Shown here: positions 17,166-24,986 of the stretch, one piece after another
Position numbering within the stretch: the first letter of the stretch is position 1
How the letters are laid out: each line of letters opens with the position of its first letter
Source of the DNA: Chitinophagaceae bacterium
GTDB lineage: Bacteria > Bacteroidota > Bacteroidia > Chitinophagales > Chitinophagaceae
Length of the DNA: 33,360 nt
Assembly (NCBI GenBank): GCA_025360525.1
Contig: JANYCA010000116.1
Coordinates: forward strand, 1-33,360
Direction: 5' to 3'
Made by a program: the position numbers and the translations under genes
The notes under the pieces: model-generated
The model's input: the letters and a program-made list of their open reading frames with translations, nothing else
Database searches by the model: none
Told to the model about the DNA's origin: nothing

Positions 17166-18533
17166 ATGAACCTACAAAATCATGCTGCAATAGACCTTCC
17201 GCCGGCAAAACTAAAACGAACCCTCGGTCCTGTTATGCTATGGGGACTTGGTGTAGGTTATGTAATCAGCGGCATGTATTTTGGCTGGAACCTCGGATTG
17301 CCCGTTGGAGGCACATTGGGCCTTGCCATCGCTACATTTTTTATTATTATACTGTATGTAACATTTACTTTTTCATACGCCGAACTTGCCTGTGCCATAC
17401 CTAGAGCGGGTGGTGTATTTGATTATGCCAGCAAAGCGCTCGGCAGGCGCATTGGGTTTATTGCAGGCATGGCACAGATAATAGAGTTTGTATTTGCACC
17501 ACCCGCCATTGCCGCCGCTATTGGTGCCTATTTTCATATTTTTTTTCCGCAGGTTGCTGTCAATACAATTGCTATTACCGCCTATATTTTATTTACGGCG
17601 CTCAACATCTATGGCGTAAAAGCTGCAGCTATTTTCGAACTGGTTATAACTGCATTTGCCGTGTTTGAATTATTACTTTTCTGTGGCATCACCCTCCCCC
17701 ATTTTCATTGGAGTAATTTAACCCACAATGCTTTTCCTTTTGGCTGGAAAGGCGTTTGGGCAGCCACACCCTTTGCCATCTGGTTTTTTTTAGGGTTAGA
17801 AGGTGTGGCCAATGTAGCAGAAGAAACCGTAAAACCGCAGCGTAACATACTTATCGGTTTTGGATCTGCCTTGCTCACCTTAATCATTTTATGTGCACTT
17901 GTTTTTGTCGCCTCTATTGGTGTGGGTGGATGGGAAAAAGTTGTGTACCCAACACCCGGTGCCGATGCCTCTGATTCTCCTTTACCAATGGCACTGGCAC
18001 AAATTACCGGCAGCGCCGGCTGGTTGTATCACCTGTTAATTACCATCGGACTGATGGGGCTGGTAGCTTCTTTCCATGGATTAATATTAGCTGCAAGCCG
18101 TGCCAGCTATGAGTTTGGCAAGGCAGGCTGCATACCCACCATATTTGGTAAAGTACATCCAACTTTTAAAACGCCGGTGAATGCGTTGCTATTGAATACC
18201 GGTATCGGCATCATTGCCTTGCTCACTGGTAAAACGGGCGACATTATTACCATTGCCTGCTTTGGCGCCATTGCGCTGTATATTTTTGCCATGGTATCGG
18301 TACTGGTTTTAAGAAAAACGGCCCCCGAATTACCACGGCCTTTTAAAACACCTTTCTTCCCGTTTTTTCCTATCATCGCATTAATGATTGCAAGCGTTTC
18401 CATGGTAGCAATGGCAACACTTAACGTTAAATTGTTTTTGCTCTTTTTAGGTATCTTGGTACTTGCTTATATTTGGTTTCATTTCTTTGTAAAACAATCT
18501 GCAGATGCAACAACAAAACCCCCTTCAGCATAA
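17166..18533 (+). CDS. APC-family permease, ethanolamine permease type
   Basis: The 455-residue protein has about twelve hydrophobic segments of the amino acid-polyamine-organocation superfamily. Its N-terminal LWGLGVGYVISGMYFGWNLG, the FSYAELACAIPRAGG segment and IEFVFAPPAIAAAIGAYF closely follow the pattern I know for Pseudomonas-type ethanolamine permeases, including PFAIWFFLGLEGVANVAEE and GLVASFHGLILAASR. It would import ethanolamine across the inner membrane. It is the first gene of the operon and overlaps the ligase gene by 29 bases, so its product probably feeds the downstream enzymes. Uptake of a related small amine cannot be excluded without assay. Confidence 0.88.
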   Translation: MNLQNHAAIDLPPAKLKRTLGPVMLWGLGVGYVISGMYFGWNLGLPVGGTLGLAIATFFIIILYVTFTFSYAELACAIPRAGGVFDYASKALGRRIGFIAGMAQIIEFVFAPPAIAAAIGAYFHIFFPQVAVNTIAITAYILFTALNIYGVKAAAIFELVITAFAVFELLLFCGITLPHFHWSNLTHNAFPFGWKGVWAATPFAIWFFLGLEGVANVAEETVKPQRNILIGFGSALLTLIILCALVFVASIGVGGWEKVVYPTPGADASDSPLPMALAQITGSAGWLYHLLITIGLMGLVASFHGLILAASRASYEFGKAGCIPTIFGKVHPTFKTPVNALLLNTGIGIIALLTGKTGDIITIACFGAIALYIFAMVSVLVLRKTAPELPRPFKTPFFPFFPIIALMIASVSMVAMATLNVKLFLLFLGILVLAYIWFHFFVKQSADATTKPPSA

Positions 18534-19878
18534 AATAATTCAACAACTGGCCGAACAAAATACGGAGAAAGTGAAAGTGGCCGTTACAGATATAGACGGT
18601 GTGCTGCGGGGTAAAATGATGAGCTTCGAAAAATTTTCTTCTATTATAGAAAAAGGGTTTGGATTTTGCAATGTGGTATTTGGCTGGGATGCAGCTGATG
18701 TGGCGTACGATAATGCACAATACACAGGCTGGCACAGCGGCTATCCCGATGTAACAGCCGTGATTGATATCAATACATTCAGGCAAATTCCCTGGGAAAA
18801 TGACCTGCCTTTTTTCCTGGCTGATTTTAAAGATGAGAAAGGAAAAGACCTGGCAATTTGCCCAAGGAGCCTGTTGAAAAATATTATCCAACAAGCTGTC
18901 GATGCCGGATACACGCCCTTCTTTTCGCAGGAGTTTGAATGGTTTAACCTCATTGATAATTCTGATGAATTGTATGCCACCAAATTCAGTACTGCCCGGC
19001 CATTAACACATGGTATGTTTGGGTACTCCATGCTACGGGCTGCAGAAAAGGCCGATTACTTTAATGACTTGTTCGACCTGCTAAAAAAATTCGGCGTGCC
19101 GCTCGAAGGGTTACATACAGAAACTGGTCCAGGTGTATATGAAGCAGCCATTACCTATTCGGAAATATTGGAGGCAGCAGACAGGGCAGTATTATTTAAA
19201 ACCGGGGTAAAACAAATTGCCAAACAGCATGGCATCATTGCCACATTCATGGCAAAGTTTAGCGAACCCCTTCCCGGTTGCAGCGGGCATATTCACCAGA
19301 GTTTGTGGGATGCAACAAAAAAACAAAACCTTTTTTACGATAGAAAAAACAAGCAGGGTACCAGTGCTTTAATGGAAAATTATATGGCGGGGCAATTGTA
19401 TTGCCTGCCCTTTATGTTACCCATGCTGGCTCCTACTGTTAACAGCTATAAACGTTTGGTAGAAGGCGCCTGGGCGCCTACCACGCTCACCTGGGGAGTT
19501 GATAACCGGACGACAGCATTGCGCTCATTGCCCGGAAGTGCCAGTGCTACAAGATTAGAGACAAGGGTGGTTGGTAGTGACAGCAATCCTTATCTCGCCA
19601 TGGCAGCTTGCCTTGCAAGTGGTTTGTATGGCATAAAAAACAAACTAAAATTGAAAACCCCTGCCACCCTTGGCAGTGGATATGCCAATAAAAAAAATGG
19701 CGTGCTGCATAAAAATTTATGGGAAGCCACACAGGCCATGAAATCCTCTTCGGTATCAAAAGAAATATTTGGCGAAGCATTCGTCAATCATTTTACAGCA
19801 ACAAGAGAATGGGAATGGAACCAGTTTATGAAAGTGGTTACAGATTGGGAATTGAAAAGATACCTCGAGATCATTTAA
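18505..19878 (+). CDS. Glutamine-synthetase-family gamma-glutamyl ligase (probable gamma-glutamylethanolamide synthetase)
   Basis: This 457-residue protein has the full glutamine synthetase fold. Visible motifs are the beta-grasp start DIDGVLRGKMM, a catalytic acidic segment EGLHTETGPGVYEA (201-214), the ATP-site segment SGHIHQSLWD (260-269), the glutamate-site NRTTALR (334-340), R350/E352/R354, and NPYLAMAA (361-368). The adenylylation region of canonical GlnA is not conserved. PuuA, IpuC and Streptomyces GlnA4 are members of this divergent branch that use ATP to join glutamate to an amine. Given the ethanolamine-type permease before it and an alcohol dehydrogenase after it, the likely product is gamma-glutamylethanolamide. 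The start lies inside the permease gene (29-base overlap). True glutamine synthetase activity is less likely. Confidence 0.88.
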   Translation: MQQQNPLQHKIIQQLAEQNTEKVKVAVTDIDGVLRGKMMSFEKFSSIIEKGFGFCNVVFGWDAADVAYDNAQYTGWHSGYPDVTAVIDINTFRQIPWENDLPFFLADFKDEKGKDLAICPRSLLKNIIQQAVDAGYTPFFSQEFEWFNLIDNSDELYATKFSTARPLTHGMFGYSMLRAAEKADYFNDLFDLLKKFGVPLEGLHTETGPGVYEAAITYSEILEAADRAVLFKTGVKQIAKQHGIIATFMAKFSEPLPGCSGHIHQSLWDATKKQNLFYDRKNKQGTSALMENYMAGQLYCLPFMLPMLAPTVNSYKRLVEGAWAPTTLTWGVDNRTTALRSLPGSASATRLETRVVGSDSNPYLAMAACLASGLYGIKNKLKLKTPATLGSGYANKKNGVLHKNLWEATQAMKSSSVSKEIFGEAFVNHFTATREWEWNQFMKVVTDWELKRYLEII

Positions 19879-19929
19879 AAAATTAATCTTACAAGAAAAA
19901 AACTCAAAACATCGGCTCAATAAAAAACT

Positions 19930-21081
19930 ATGACAGACTTCAATATTATCAGGCAATATAATTTTCCAACCGTTATTCGTTTTGGCGCTGGTTCAGTAAA
20001 AGAATTACCGGATTATTTAGCAGCAAACGGGTTAAGCAGACCATTGCTGGTAACCGACCCGGTGGTGAGCACACTGGATTTTTTTACAACCATTAAAAAC
20101 AGTCTTACCGCAAAAGCAATTTCGGTCGAAGTGTTTTCCGATATTCATAAAAATCCGGTTAAAAGTGATGTGTTAAAAGGCGGTGAAGTTTACAAGGAAA
20201 CCGACAGAGATTGCATCATAGGCATTGGAGGTGGTGCAGCAATGGATGTGGCAAGGGCCATCGTTTTAAGGATCAATCATCACCGGGATTTATTTGATTA
20301 CGATGATTTAATTGGCGGCGATCAATATGTTACCGAACTAGTGCCCTATTTTGTTACCATCCCAACCACCAGTGGCACGGGCAGCGAGGTAGGCAGAAGC
20401 GCCATCATTTCTGAAGATGAAACGCATCGGAAACGAATTTTATTCTCCCCTAAATTACTGGCAAAAATTGTGTTTGCAGATCCGTTACTCACCATGGAAT
20501 TGCCCGCTTTTGTAACAGCAGCAACAGGTATGGATGCATTAACCCATAACATGGAAGCCTTTATTGCCAAAGGGTTTCATCCAATGGCAGAAGGCATTGC
20601 ACTGGAAGGTATCCGTTTAATAAACCAATCAATTGTAACTGCAGTAAACAAGCCAACCCTGGAGAGCAGGAGCAACATGATGATTGCATCGCTGATGGGT
20701 GCGGTGGCTTTTCAAAAGGGATTGGGTGTGGTACATTCATTGGCGCATCCGCTCTCCTCTTTGCTGGATACACACCATGGCCTTGCCAATGCCGTAAACC
20801 TGCCGTACGGCATGCGTTTTAATGCGCCCGGTTTGGAGGCGCCATTCGGCAGAATAGCAAACGCTATGACGCTTGAAAATGAAACCGGCGAAGCGGTCGT
20901 GAATCATTTATTTAAATTAAATAATCAAATCGGCTTACCCACGAGGCTCAGTGAAATTGGCGTAAAAGCAGAACATATAGAAGCCCTGTGCGATCTTGCT
21001 TTTGCAGATTTTTGCCATCCCAGCAACCCGAGGCCTGTAACAAGAAATGATTTTAAGCAATTGTATTTAGAAGCACTGTAA
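19930..21081 (+). CDS. Iron-containing (group III) alcohol dehydrogenase
   Basis: The 383-residue protein has the family's N-terminal dinucleotide domain with GIGGGAAMDVARAI (about 97-110) and PTTSGTGSEVG, and a helical metal domain with all four ligands at FucO-like spacing: D202 and H206 (GMDALTHNMEAF), H269 (VVHSLAHPL) and H283 (DTHHGLANA). Members oxidise primary alcohols to aldehydes with NAD(P). In this operon the expected substrate is gamma-glutamylethanolamide, giving gamma-glutamyl-aminoacetaldehyde; that assignment is inference from context. It starts 51 bases after the ligase and is followed after 2 bases by the hydrolase gene, so it is part of one transcript. Confidence 0.9.
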   Translation: MTDFNIIRQYNFPTVIRFGAGSVKELPDYLAANGLSRPLLVTDPVVSTLDFFTTIKNSLTAKAISVEVFSDIHKNPVKSDVLKGGEVYKETDRDCIIGIGGGAAMDVARAIVLRINHHRDLFDYDDLIGGDQYVTELVPYFVTIPTTSGTGSEVGRSAIISEDETHRKRILFSPKLLAKIVFADPLLTMELPAFVTAATGMDALTHNMEAFIAKGFHPMAEGIALEGIRLINQSIVTAVNKPTLESRSNMMIASLMGAVAFQKGLGVVHSLAHPLSSLLDTHHGLANAVNLPYGMRFNAPGLEAPFGRIANAMTLENETGEAVVNHLFKLNNQIGLPTRLSEIGVKAEHIEALCDLAFADFCHPSNPRPVTRNDFKQLYLEAL

Positions 21082-21083
21082 AC

Positions 21084-21821
21084 ATGCAAACCAATATAAA
21101 AATAGGTTTAACCTACACCGGATCCGATGAAAAACATGGCTACTATTTAAACTGGTTAAAAGGTAATGATGATATCGAAATTATTCGGCTTTCCGCAGAA
21201 GACGACAACCTGCAATTGGTAAGAGAAGTGGATGCCATTGTATTATCCGGTGGTGTTGATGCTCATCCGCAAAGCTATGGTAGTGACAATACCAGCTATC
21301 CCAATGCACCGGCTGCGTTTCAAAAAGAAAGAGATGAATTTGAAACGGCTACTTTTTTGTTGGCGCAGCAATTACATATTCCTGTGCTGGGTGTTTGCCG
21401 GGGAATGCAATTAATTAACTGTGTTTTGGGCGGCGATTTAATCCAGGATATAGGTGATGTAGCCAACGACAATCATCGTAACGAAGGAGAAGATAAAAAG
21501 CATTCGGTACTAATTTTGCCCGGCACTTTATTAGGCAACATTACCGGCCTGCAGGTAGATAATGCCAATAGTGCCCATCACCAATGTGTCAATCATCTTG
21601 GTAAAGGACTGCTGGTAAATGCACAATCGGAAGATGGTATTACCGAAGGAATTGAATGGGCTGATAAAAGCGAAAAGCCTTTCCTGCTGGGCATTCAATG
21701 GCATCCCGAACGGATGTTTAAACTAAGACTACAAACCTCTACCCTTTCAAGAAATATCAGGGAATATTTTATCACAGCAATACAAAAAAGCAAAGCCACA
21801 AAAATATATGGACATCATTAA
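21084..21821 (+). CDS. Class I glutamine-amidotransferase-like gamma-glutamyl hydrolase (peptidase C26, PuuD-like)
   Basis: The 245-residue protein has the C26 triad: the nucleophile Cys105 in LGVCRGMQLIN, and His207 and Glu209 in GIQWHPERM. It also has the oxyanion-side SGGVDAHPQSYG (55-66) and the substrate-loop NSAHHQCVNHLG (162-173) typical of PuuD-type gamma-glutamyl-GABA hydrolases. There is no synthetase partner, so it acts as a stand-alone hydrolase of gamma-glutamyl amides. In this operon it would release glycine and regenerate glutamate from gamma-glutamylglycine. It begins 2 bases after the dehydrogenase and overlaps the aldehyde dehydrogenase gene by 14 bases. Confidence 0.9.
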   Translation: MQTNIKIGLTYTGSDEKHGYYLNWLKGNDDIEIIRLSAEDDNLQLVREVDAIVLSGGVDAHPQSYGSDNTSYPNAPAAFQKERDEFETATFLLAQQLHIPVLGVCRGMQLINCVLGGDLIQDIGDVANDNHRNEGEDKKHSVLILPGTLLGNITGLQVDNANSAHHQCVNHLGKGLLVNAQSEDGITEGIEWADKSEKPFLLGIQWHPERMFKLRLQTSTLSRNIREYFITAIQKSKATKIYGHH

Positions 21822-23172
21822 TCCGGCAACGGAATCAATAATAACAACGGTGACAGAAGATACCGAAGCAAGCATCCAACAAAAATATCAATCTTTGAAA
21901 AGCGGTCAGCGGCTATGGAAAGCCGTTAGTATAGAAAAAAGAATTGCCGCCATCGAAAATTTTTATTTGCTGCTGGATAAAAATAAAGATGAACTGGCAA
22001 ATACACTCAGCAACGAAATGGGAAAGCCCTTGCAGCAATCTTACAATGAATTGAATGGTGCCAGGAACAGGATACAATTTTTTATTGAAAATAGTGCCAG
22101 GTACCTGGCCGAAGAATGGATAACAACCGAAGGCGCTACCAAAGAAAAAACTGTATTTGAACCGCTTGGTGTTATCGCAAATATATCTGCCTGGAACTAT
22201 CCTTACCTGGTGGGTGTAAATGTTTTTATCCCGGCTTTAATTGCCGGAAATACAGTTTTGTACAAGCCATCAGAGTTCACAACGCTTACGGGCTTACACA
22301 TCGAACGCCTGTTGCATGAGGGAGGAGTTCCCGAAAATTGTTTCCAGTCAGTAATTGGAAAAGGCAATGTGGGCGAGCATTTGCTTCAATTACCCCTGGA
22401 TGGTTATTTCTTTACAGGGAGTTACAAAACAGGTAAATACATTGCTGAAAAAGTTGCAGGTAAATTAGTTCCATGTCAGCTGGAACTGGGTGGCAAAGAT
22501 CCATTGTATGTAATGGATGATGTAGCAGATATTGCTATAACAGCTGCTAATGTGTTGGAAGGCGTAGTGTACAACAACGGGCAAAGCTGCTGTGCGGTAG
22601 AAAGAGTTTATGTGCAGGAAAAAGTGTACGACGCTTTTGTAGCAGCGTATGTGTCGGCCTGTAAAAAATTACAAATGGGCAATCCAATGCAAAAGGGAAT
22701 AGATATTGGTCCGCTTGCAAGAAAAGAACAACAGGAATTTTTATCAGCCCAAATAAAAGATGCAACCGATAAAGGTGCAACGCTTCTATGCGGTGGTAAT
22801 GTTCCCGAAGGCAAGGGATATTTTATGGAACCTGCGGTATTGGTAAATGTAAATCATACGATGGCAATCATGAAAGAAGAATCTTTCGGCCCCATCATCG
22901 GTATACAAAAAGTAACCGATGATGCGGAAGCAATTGCTTTAATGCAGGATACTGATTATGGCCTTACCGCTTCCATCTATTCAACTGATTTTAACAGAGC
23001 GGAAAAAGTGATGCAACAAATGAACAGCGGCTCAGTTTATTGGAATTGTTGCGACAGAGTAAGTGCAACTTTACCCTGGAGTGGCCGGCAGCACTCTGGT
23101 TTAGGAAGCACCTTATCTTACCAGGGAATACGGGCATTTGTACATCCAAAAGCTTACCATATAAGGGGGTAA
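21808..23172 (+). CDS. NAD(P)-dependent aldehyde dehydrogenase
   Basis: This 454-residue protein has the ALDH catalytic set: Asn130 (SAWNYP), Glu226 (QLELGGKDP) and the nucleophile Cys261 (NNGQSCCAVERV). The nucleotide-binding GSYKTGKYIAE and the C-terminal EESFGPIIGI are also present. It most resembles succinate-semialdehyde and PuuC/aminoaldehyde-type dehydrogenases, though it is slightly shorter than their usual 480-490 residues. In this operon it would oxidise gamma-glutamyl-aminoacetaldehyde to gamma-glutamylglycine. The 14-base overlap with the hydrolase gene indicates translational coupling. It is the last gene of the operon; I saw no clear hairpin terminator before the next gene. Confidence 0.92.
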   Translation: MDIINPATESIITTVTEDTEASIQQKYQSLKSGQRLWKAVSIEKRIAAIENFYLLLDKNKDELANTLSNEMGKPLQQSYNELNGARNRIQFFIENSARYLAEEWITTEGATKEKTVFEPLGVIANISAWNYPYLVGVNVFIPALIAGNTVLYKPSEFTTLTGLHIERLLHEGGVPENCFQSVIGKGNVGEHLLQLPLDGYFFTGSYKTGKYIAEKVAGKLVPCQLELGGKDPLYVMDDVADIAITAANVLEGVVYNNGQSCCAVERVYVQEKVYDAFVAAYVSACKKLQMGNPMQKGIDIGPLARKEQQEFLSAQIKDATDKGATLLCGGNVPEGKGYFMEPAVLVNVNHTMAIMKEESFGPIIGIQKVTDDAEAIALMQDTDYGLTASIYSTDFNRAEKVMQQMNSGSVYWNCCDRVSATLPWSGRQHSGLGSTLSYQGIRAFVHPKAYHIRG

Positions 23173-23208
23173 TTGATCCTACAAAGTGATTTGAATTATT
23201 AAATCCCT

Positions 23209-23235
23209 CTTTTGCAAAAGGAAAATTTACTTTTG
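23209..23235 (+). promoter_or_regulatory. Candidate promoter and palindrome before the PLD-fold gene
   Basis: TACTTTTG at 23228-23235 is an exact -7 box and ends only 6 nt before the ATG at 23242, so the transcript could be nearly leaderless. A perfect 12-bp palindrome CTTTTGCAAAAG (23209-23220) lies where an operator might sit; its internal TTTG is only 13 nt from the -7 box, too close for a normal -33 element. Confidence 0.4.
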
Positions 23236-23241
23236 CGGCCA

Positions 23242-24852
23242 ATGCTTTTGAAACCAACCAACCAATATCCTGTAAAGCCAATTTACAATTGCATTATCGT
23301 ATTGATGATGGCCTGCTGCAGCAGAAATGCCGCAGCACAAAACCCCGCCATAAAATGTTATTTCAATCATCCGGTAAATACGGCCATTTCATCGGGGATG
23401 AATGCTGTTTATCTAAATGGTTCTTTCCCTGATACCATTGCAGCTTATATCAACCGGGCTAAGTTTACGGTGGATATTGCAATGTATAATTATACCAGCT
23501 CCATCAATAGTAATGTTTACAAAATTGCTATTGCAGCCAATGCCGCAGCAGCAAGGGGCATTGAAATAAGATGGATTTACAATGGCACAAGCGCTACCAG
23601 CAACACGGGGCTTTCATTGCTAAGTCCTTTAATAAAAACCTTCGCCAGCCCCAATTACAGCAATTACATCATGCACAATAAATTTATGCTGATTGATGTA
23701 AACTCGGCCGATTCAAACGATGCTGTATTGCAAACTGGTTCTTACAATTGGAGTGATGCCCAAACCACCGAAGATTATAATAATATAGTAATAATACAAA
23801 GCAGGCAGGTAGCCTTGGCTTATTACCAGGAGTTTAATAAAATGTGGGGCGGTTCCGGTGCCAATCCTGTTGCTGGGGCTGCAGTTTTCAGTAGTTTCAA
23901 AACTGCCAGTTCTCAAACACAATTTAATGTGAATGGTACTCCAATAGAAATTTATTTTAGTCCAAAAGATAGTGCAGGTAAACGGTTGCTTGCAAGTATA
24001 ACCACTGCCAATTACGATTTATTATTTGGTATATATACTTTTACCGACAATGCGGTTGCCAATCTTATAAAATCAAAATACAATAGCGGTCTTTTTGTTA
24101 GAGGAATAATGGACAAATTCAGTTTGTCTTTTAATGCATACAGTATTCTATCCCCGGTGTTAGGCAACAACCTCCTTATTTATTCGGGTGCCTATTTATA
24201 TCATGATAAAATAATGTTGGTGGATGCACTAAACCCTGCATCCGACCCACAGGTTTTTACGGGATCGTTTAACTGGACTGGACAGGCACAAACATCCAAC
24301 GATGAAAATTCAATTGTAATACATGATGCAGCAATTGCCAATCAATATTATCAATCGTTGTGTAAAGATTATACCAGTTTGGGTGGCACGCCTTGCGTAG
24401 CGTCACCTTGCCCGGGCACTAATACAACAATCACATCTAGTACAAGAGGTAATACCTATCAATGGCAGGTGAATACCGGCGCTGGTTTCACCAATCTTGT
24501 CAATAATGCATCCTATGATGGAACCAATACCATTAATCTAACAATTATAAACCCGTCATCCAATTGGTACGGCTATCAATATAAGTGTCTCGTAAACAGC
24601 GTTACTTTCAGTGATACTACCAACCTGAATTTTACAGCCTACTGGAATGGCGGTGCAAACACCGCATGGGAAAACACAGCTAACTGGAACTGCGGCGTGT
24701 TACCTGATGAAAACACTGATGTAATTATCAACAATGGAACGCAATATTTCCCGGTAATCAATACATCAACTGCCTGTAAAAGTATTCGATTATCAAAAGG
24801 AACAGCGTTGGTTTTGATGAATAAAATTAACCTGCTGCTGAAAGGAAAATGA
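23242..24852 (+). CDS. Secreted phospholipase-D-fold (HKD) protein with Ig-like C-terminal region
   Basis: From the ATG at 23242 the protein has 536 residues. A hydrophobic segment ending RNAAAQ is a signal peptide. Two HKD motifs define the PLD superfamily: H145/K147/D152 (HNKFMLID) followed by GSYNWS, and H321/K323/D328 (HDKIMLVD) followed by GSFNWT. Both half-sites are intact, so an active phosphodiesterase, either nuclease-like or lipid-acting, is likely. A region near 405-470 with YQWQVNTGAGF and YGYQYKCLV is Ig-like, and the last segment (about 475-536, WNGGANTAWENTANWNC) resembles repeat-rich adhesin modules. It ends without a recognisable T9SS sorting domain, so the fate after Sec export is unclear. 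An alternative TTG start at 23212 is weaker. Confidence 0.85.
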   Translation: MLLKPTNQYPVKPIYNCIIVLMMACCSRNAAAQNPAIKCYFNHPVNTAISSGMNAVYLNGSFPDTIAAYINRAKFTVDIAMYNYTSSINSNVYKIAIAANAAAARGIEIRWIYNGTSATSNTGLSLLSPLIKTFASPNYSNYIMHNKFMLIDVNSADSNDAVLQTGSYNWSDAQTTEDYNNIVIIQSRQVALAYYQEFNKMWGGSGANPVAGAAVFSSFKTASSQTQFNVNGTPIEIYFSPKDSAGKRLLASITTANYDLLFGIYTFTDNAVANLIKSKYNSGLFVRGIMDKFSLSFNAYSILSPVLGNNLLIYSGAYLYHDKIMLVDALNPASDPQVFTGSFNWTGQAQTSNDENSIVIHDAAIANQYYQSLCKDYTSLGGTPCVASPCPGTNTTITSSTRGNTYQWQVNTGAGFTNLVNNASYDGTNTINLTIINPSSNWYGYQYKCLVNSVTFSDTTNLNFTAYWNGGANTAWENTANWNCGVLPDENTDVIINNGTQYFPVINTSTACKSIRLSKGTALVLMNKINLLLKGK

Positions 24853-24910
24853 TTGATTGCTAAAAAACGTTCTCGTATTTAAATGAACTTATACGCTTAG
24901 GTATTTTTAC

Positions 24911-24943
24911 TTTGGTAACCAGCAATTGGTAAATTTATTTTTG
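24911..24943 (+). promoter_or_regulatory. Promoter of the HAD phosphatase gene
   Basis: TTTG at 24911-24914 and TATTTTTG at 24936-24943 are exact matches to the Bacteroidota -33 and -7 elements with a 21-nt spacer. The predicted transcript start is about 37 nt before the ATG at 24987. Confidence 0.65.
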
Positions 24944-24986
24944 ATTAAAACAGATATTGCTACTTTAGCCGGATTAAATAAAAAAC

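Noticed and set aside
17166..23172. A polyamine (Puu) pathway
   Set aside because: No FAD amine oxidase (PuuB) is present, the permease looks like the ethanolamine type rather than PuuP, and an alcohol dehydrogenase takes the oxidase's place. Putrescine remains a less likely alternative.
24853..24986. A frameshifted T9SS sorting domain after the PLD-fold gene
   Set aside because: The 134-base gap is too short for an approximately 80-residue domain and shows no YPNPF-like motif or K-Q end.
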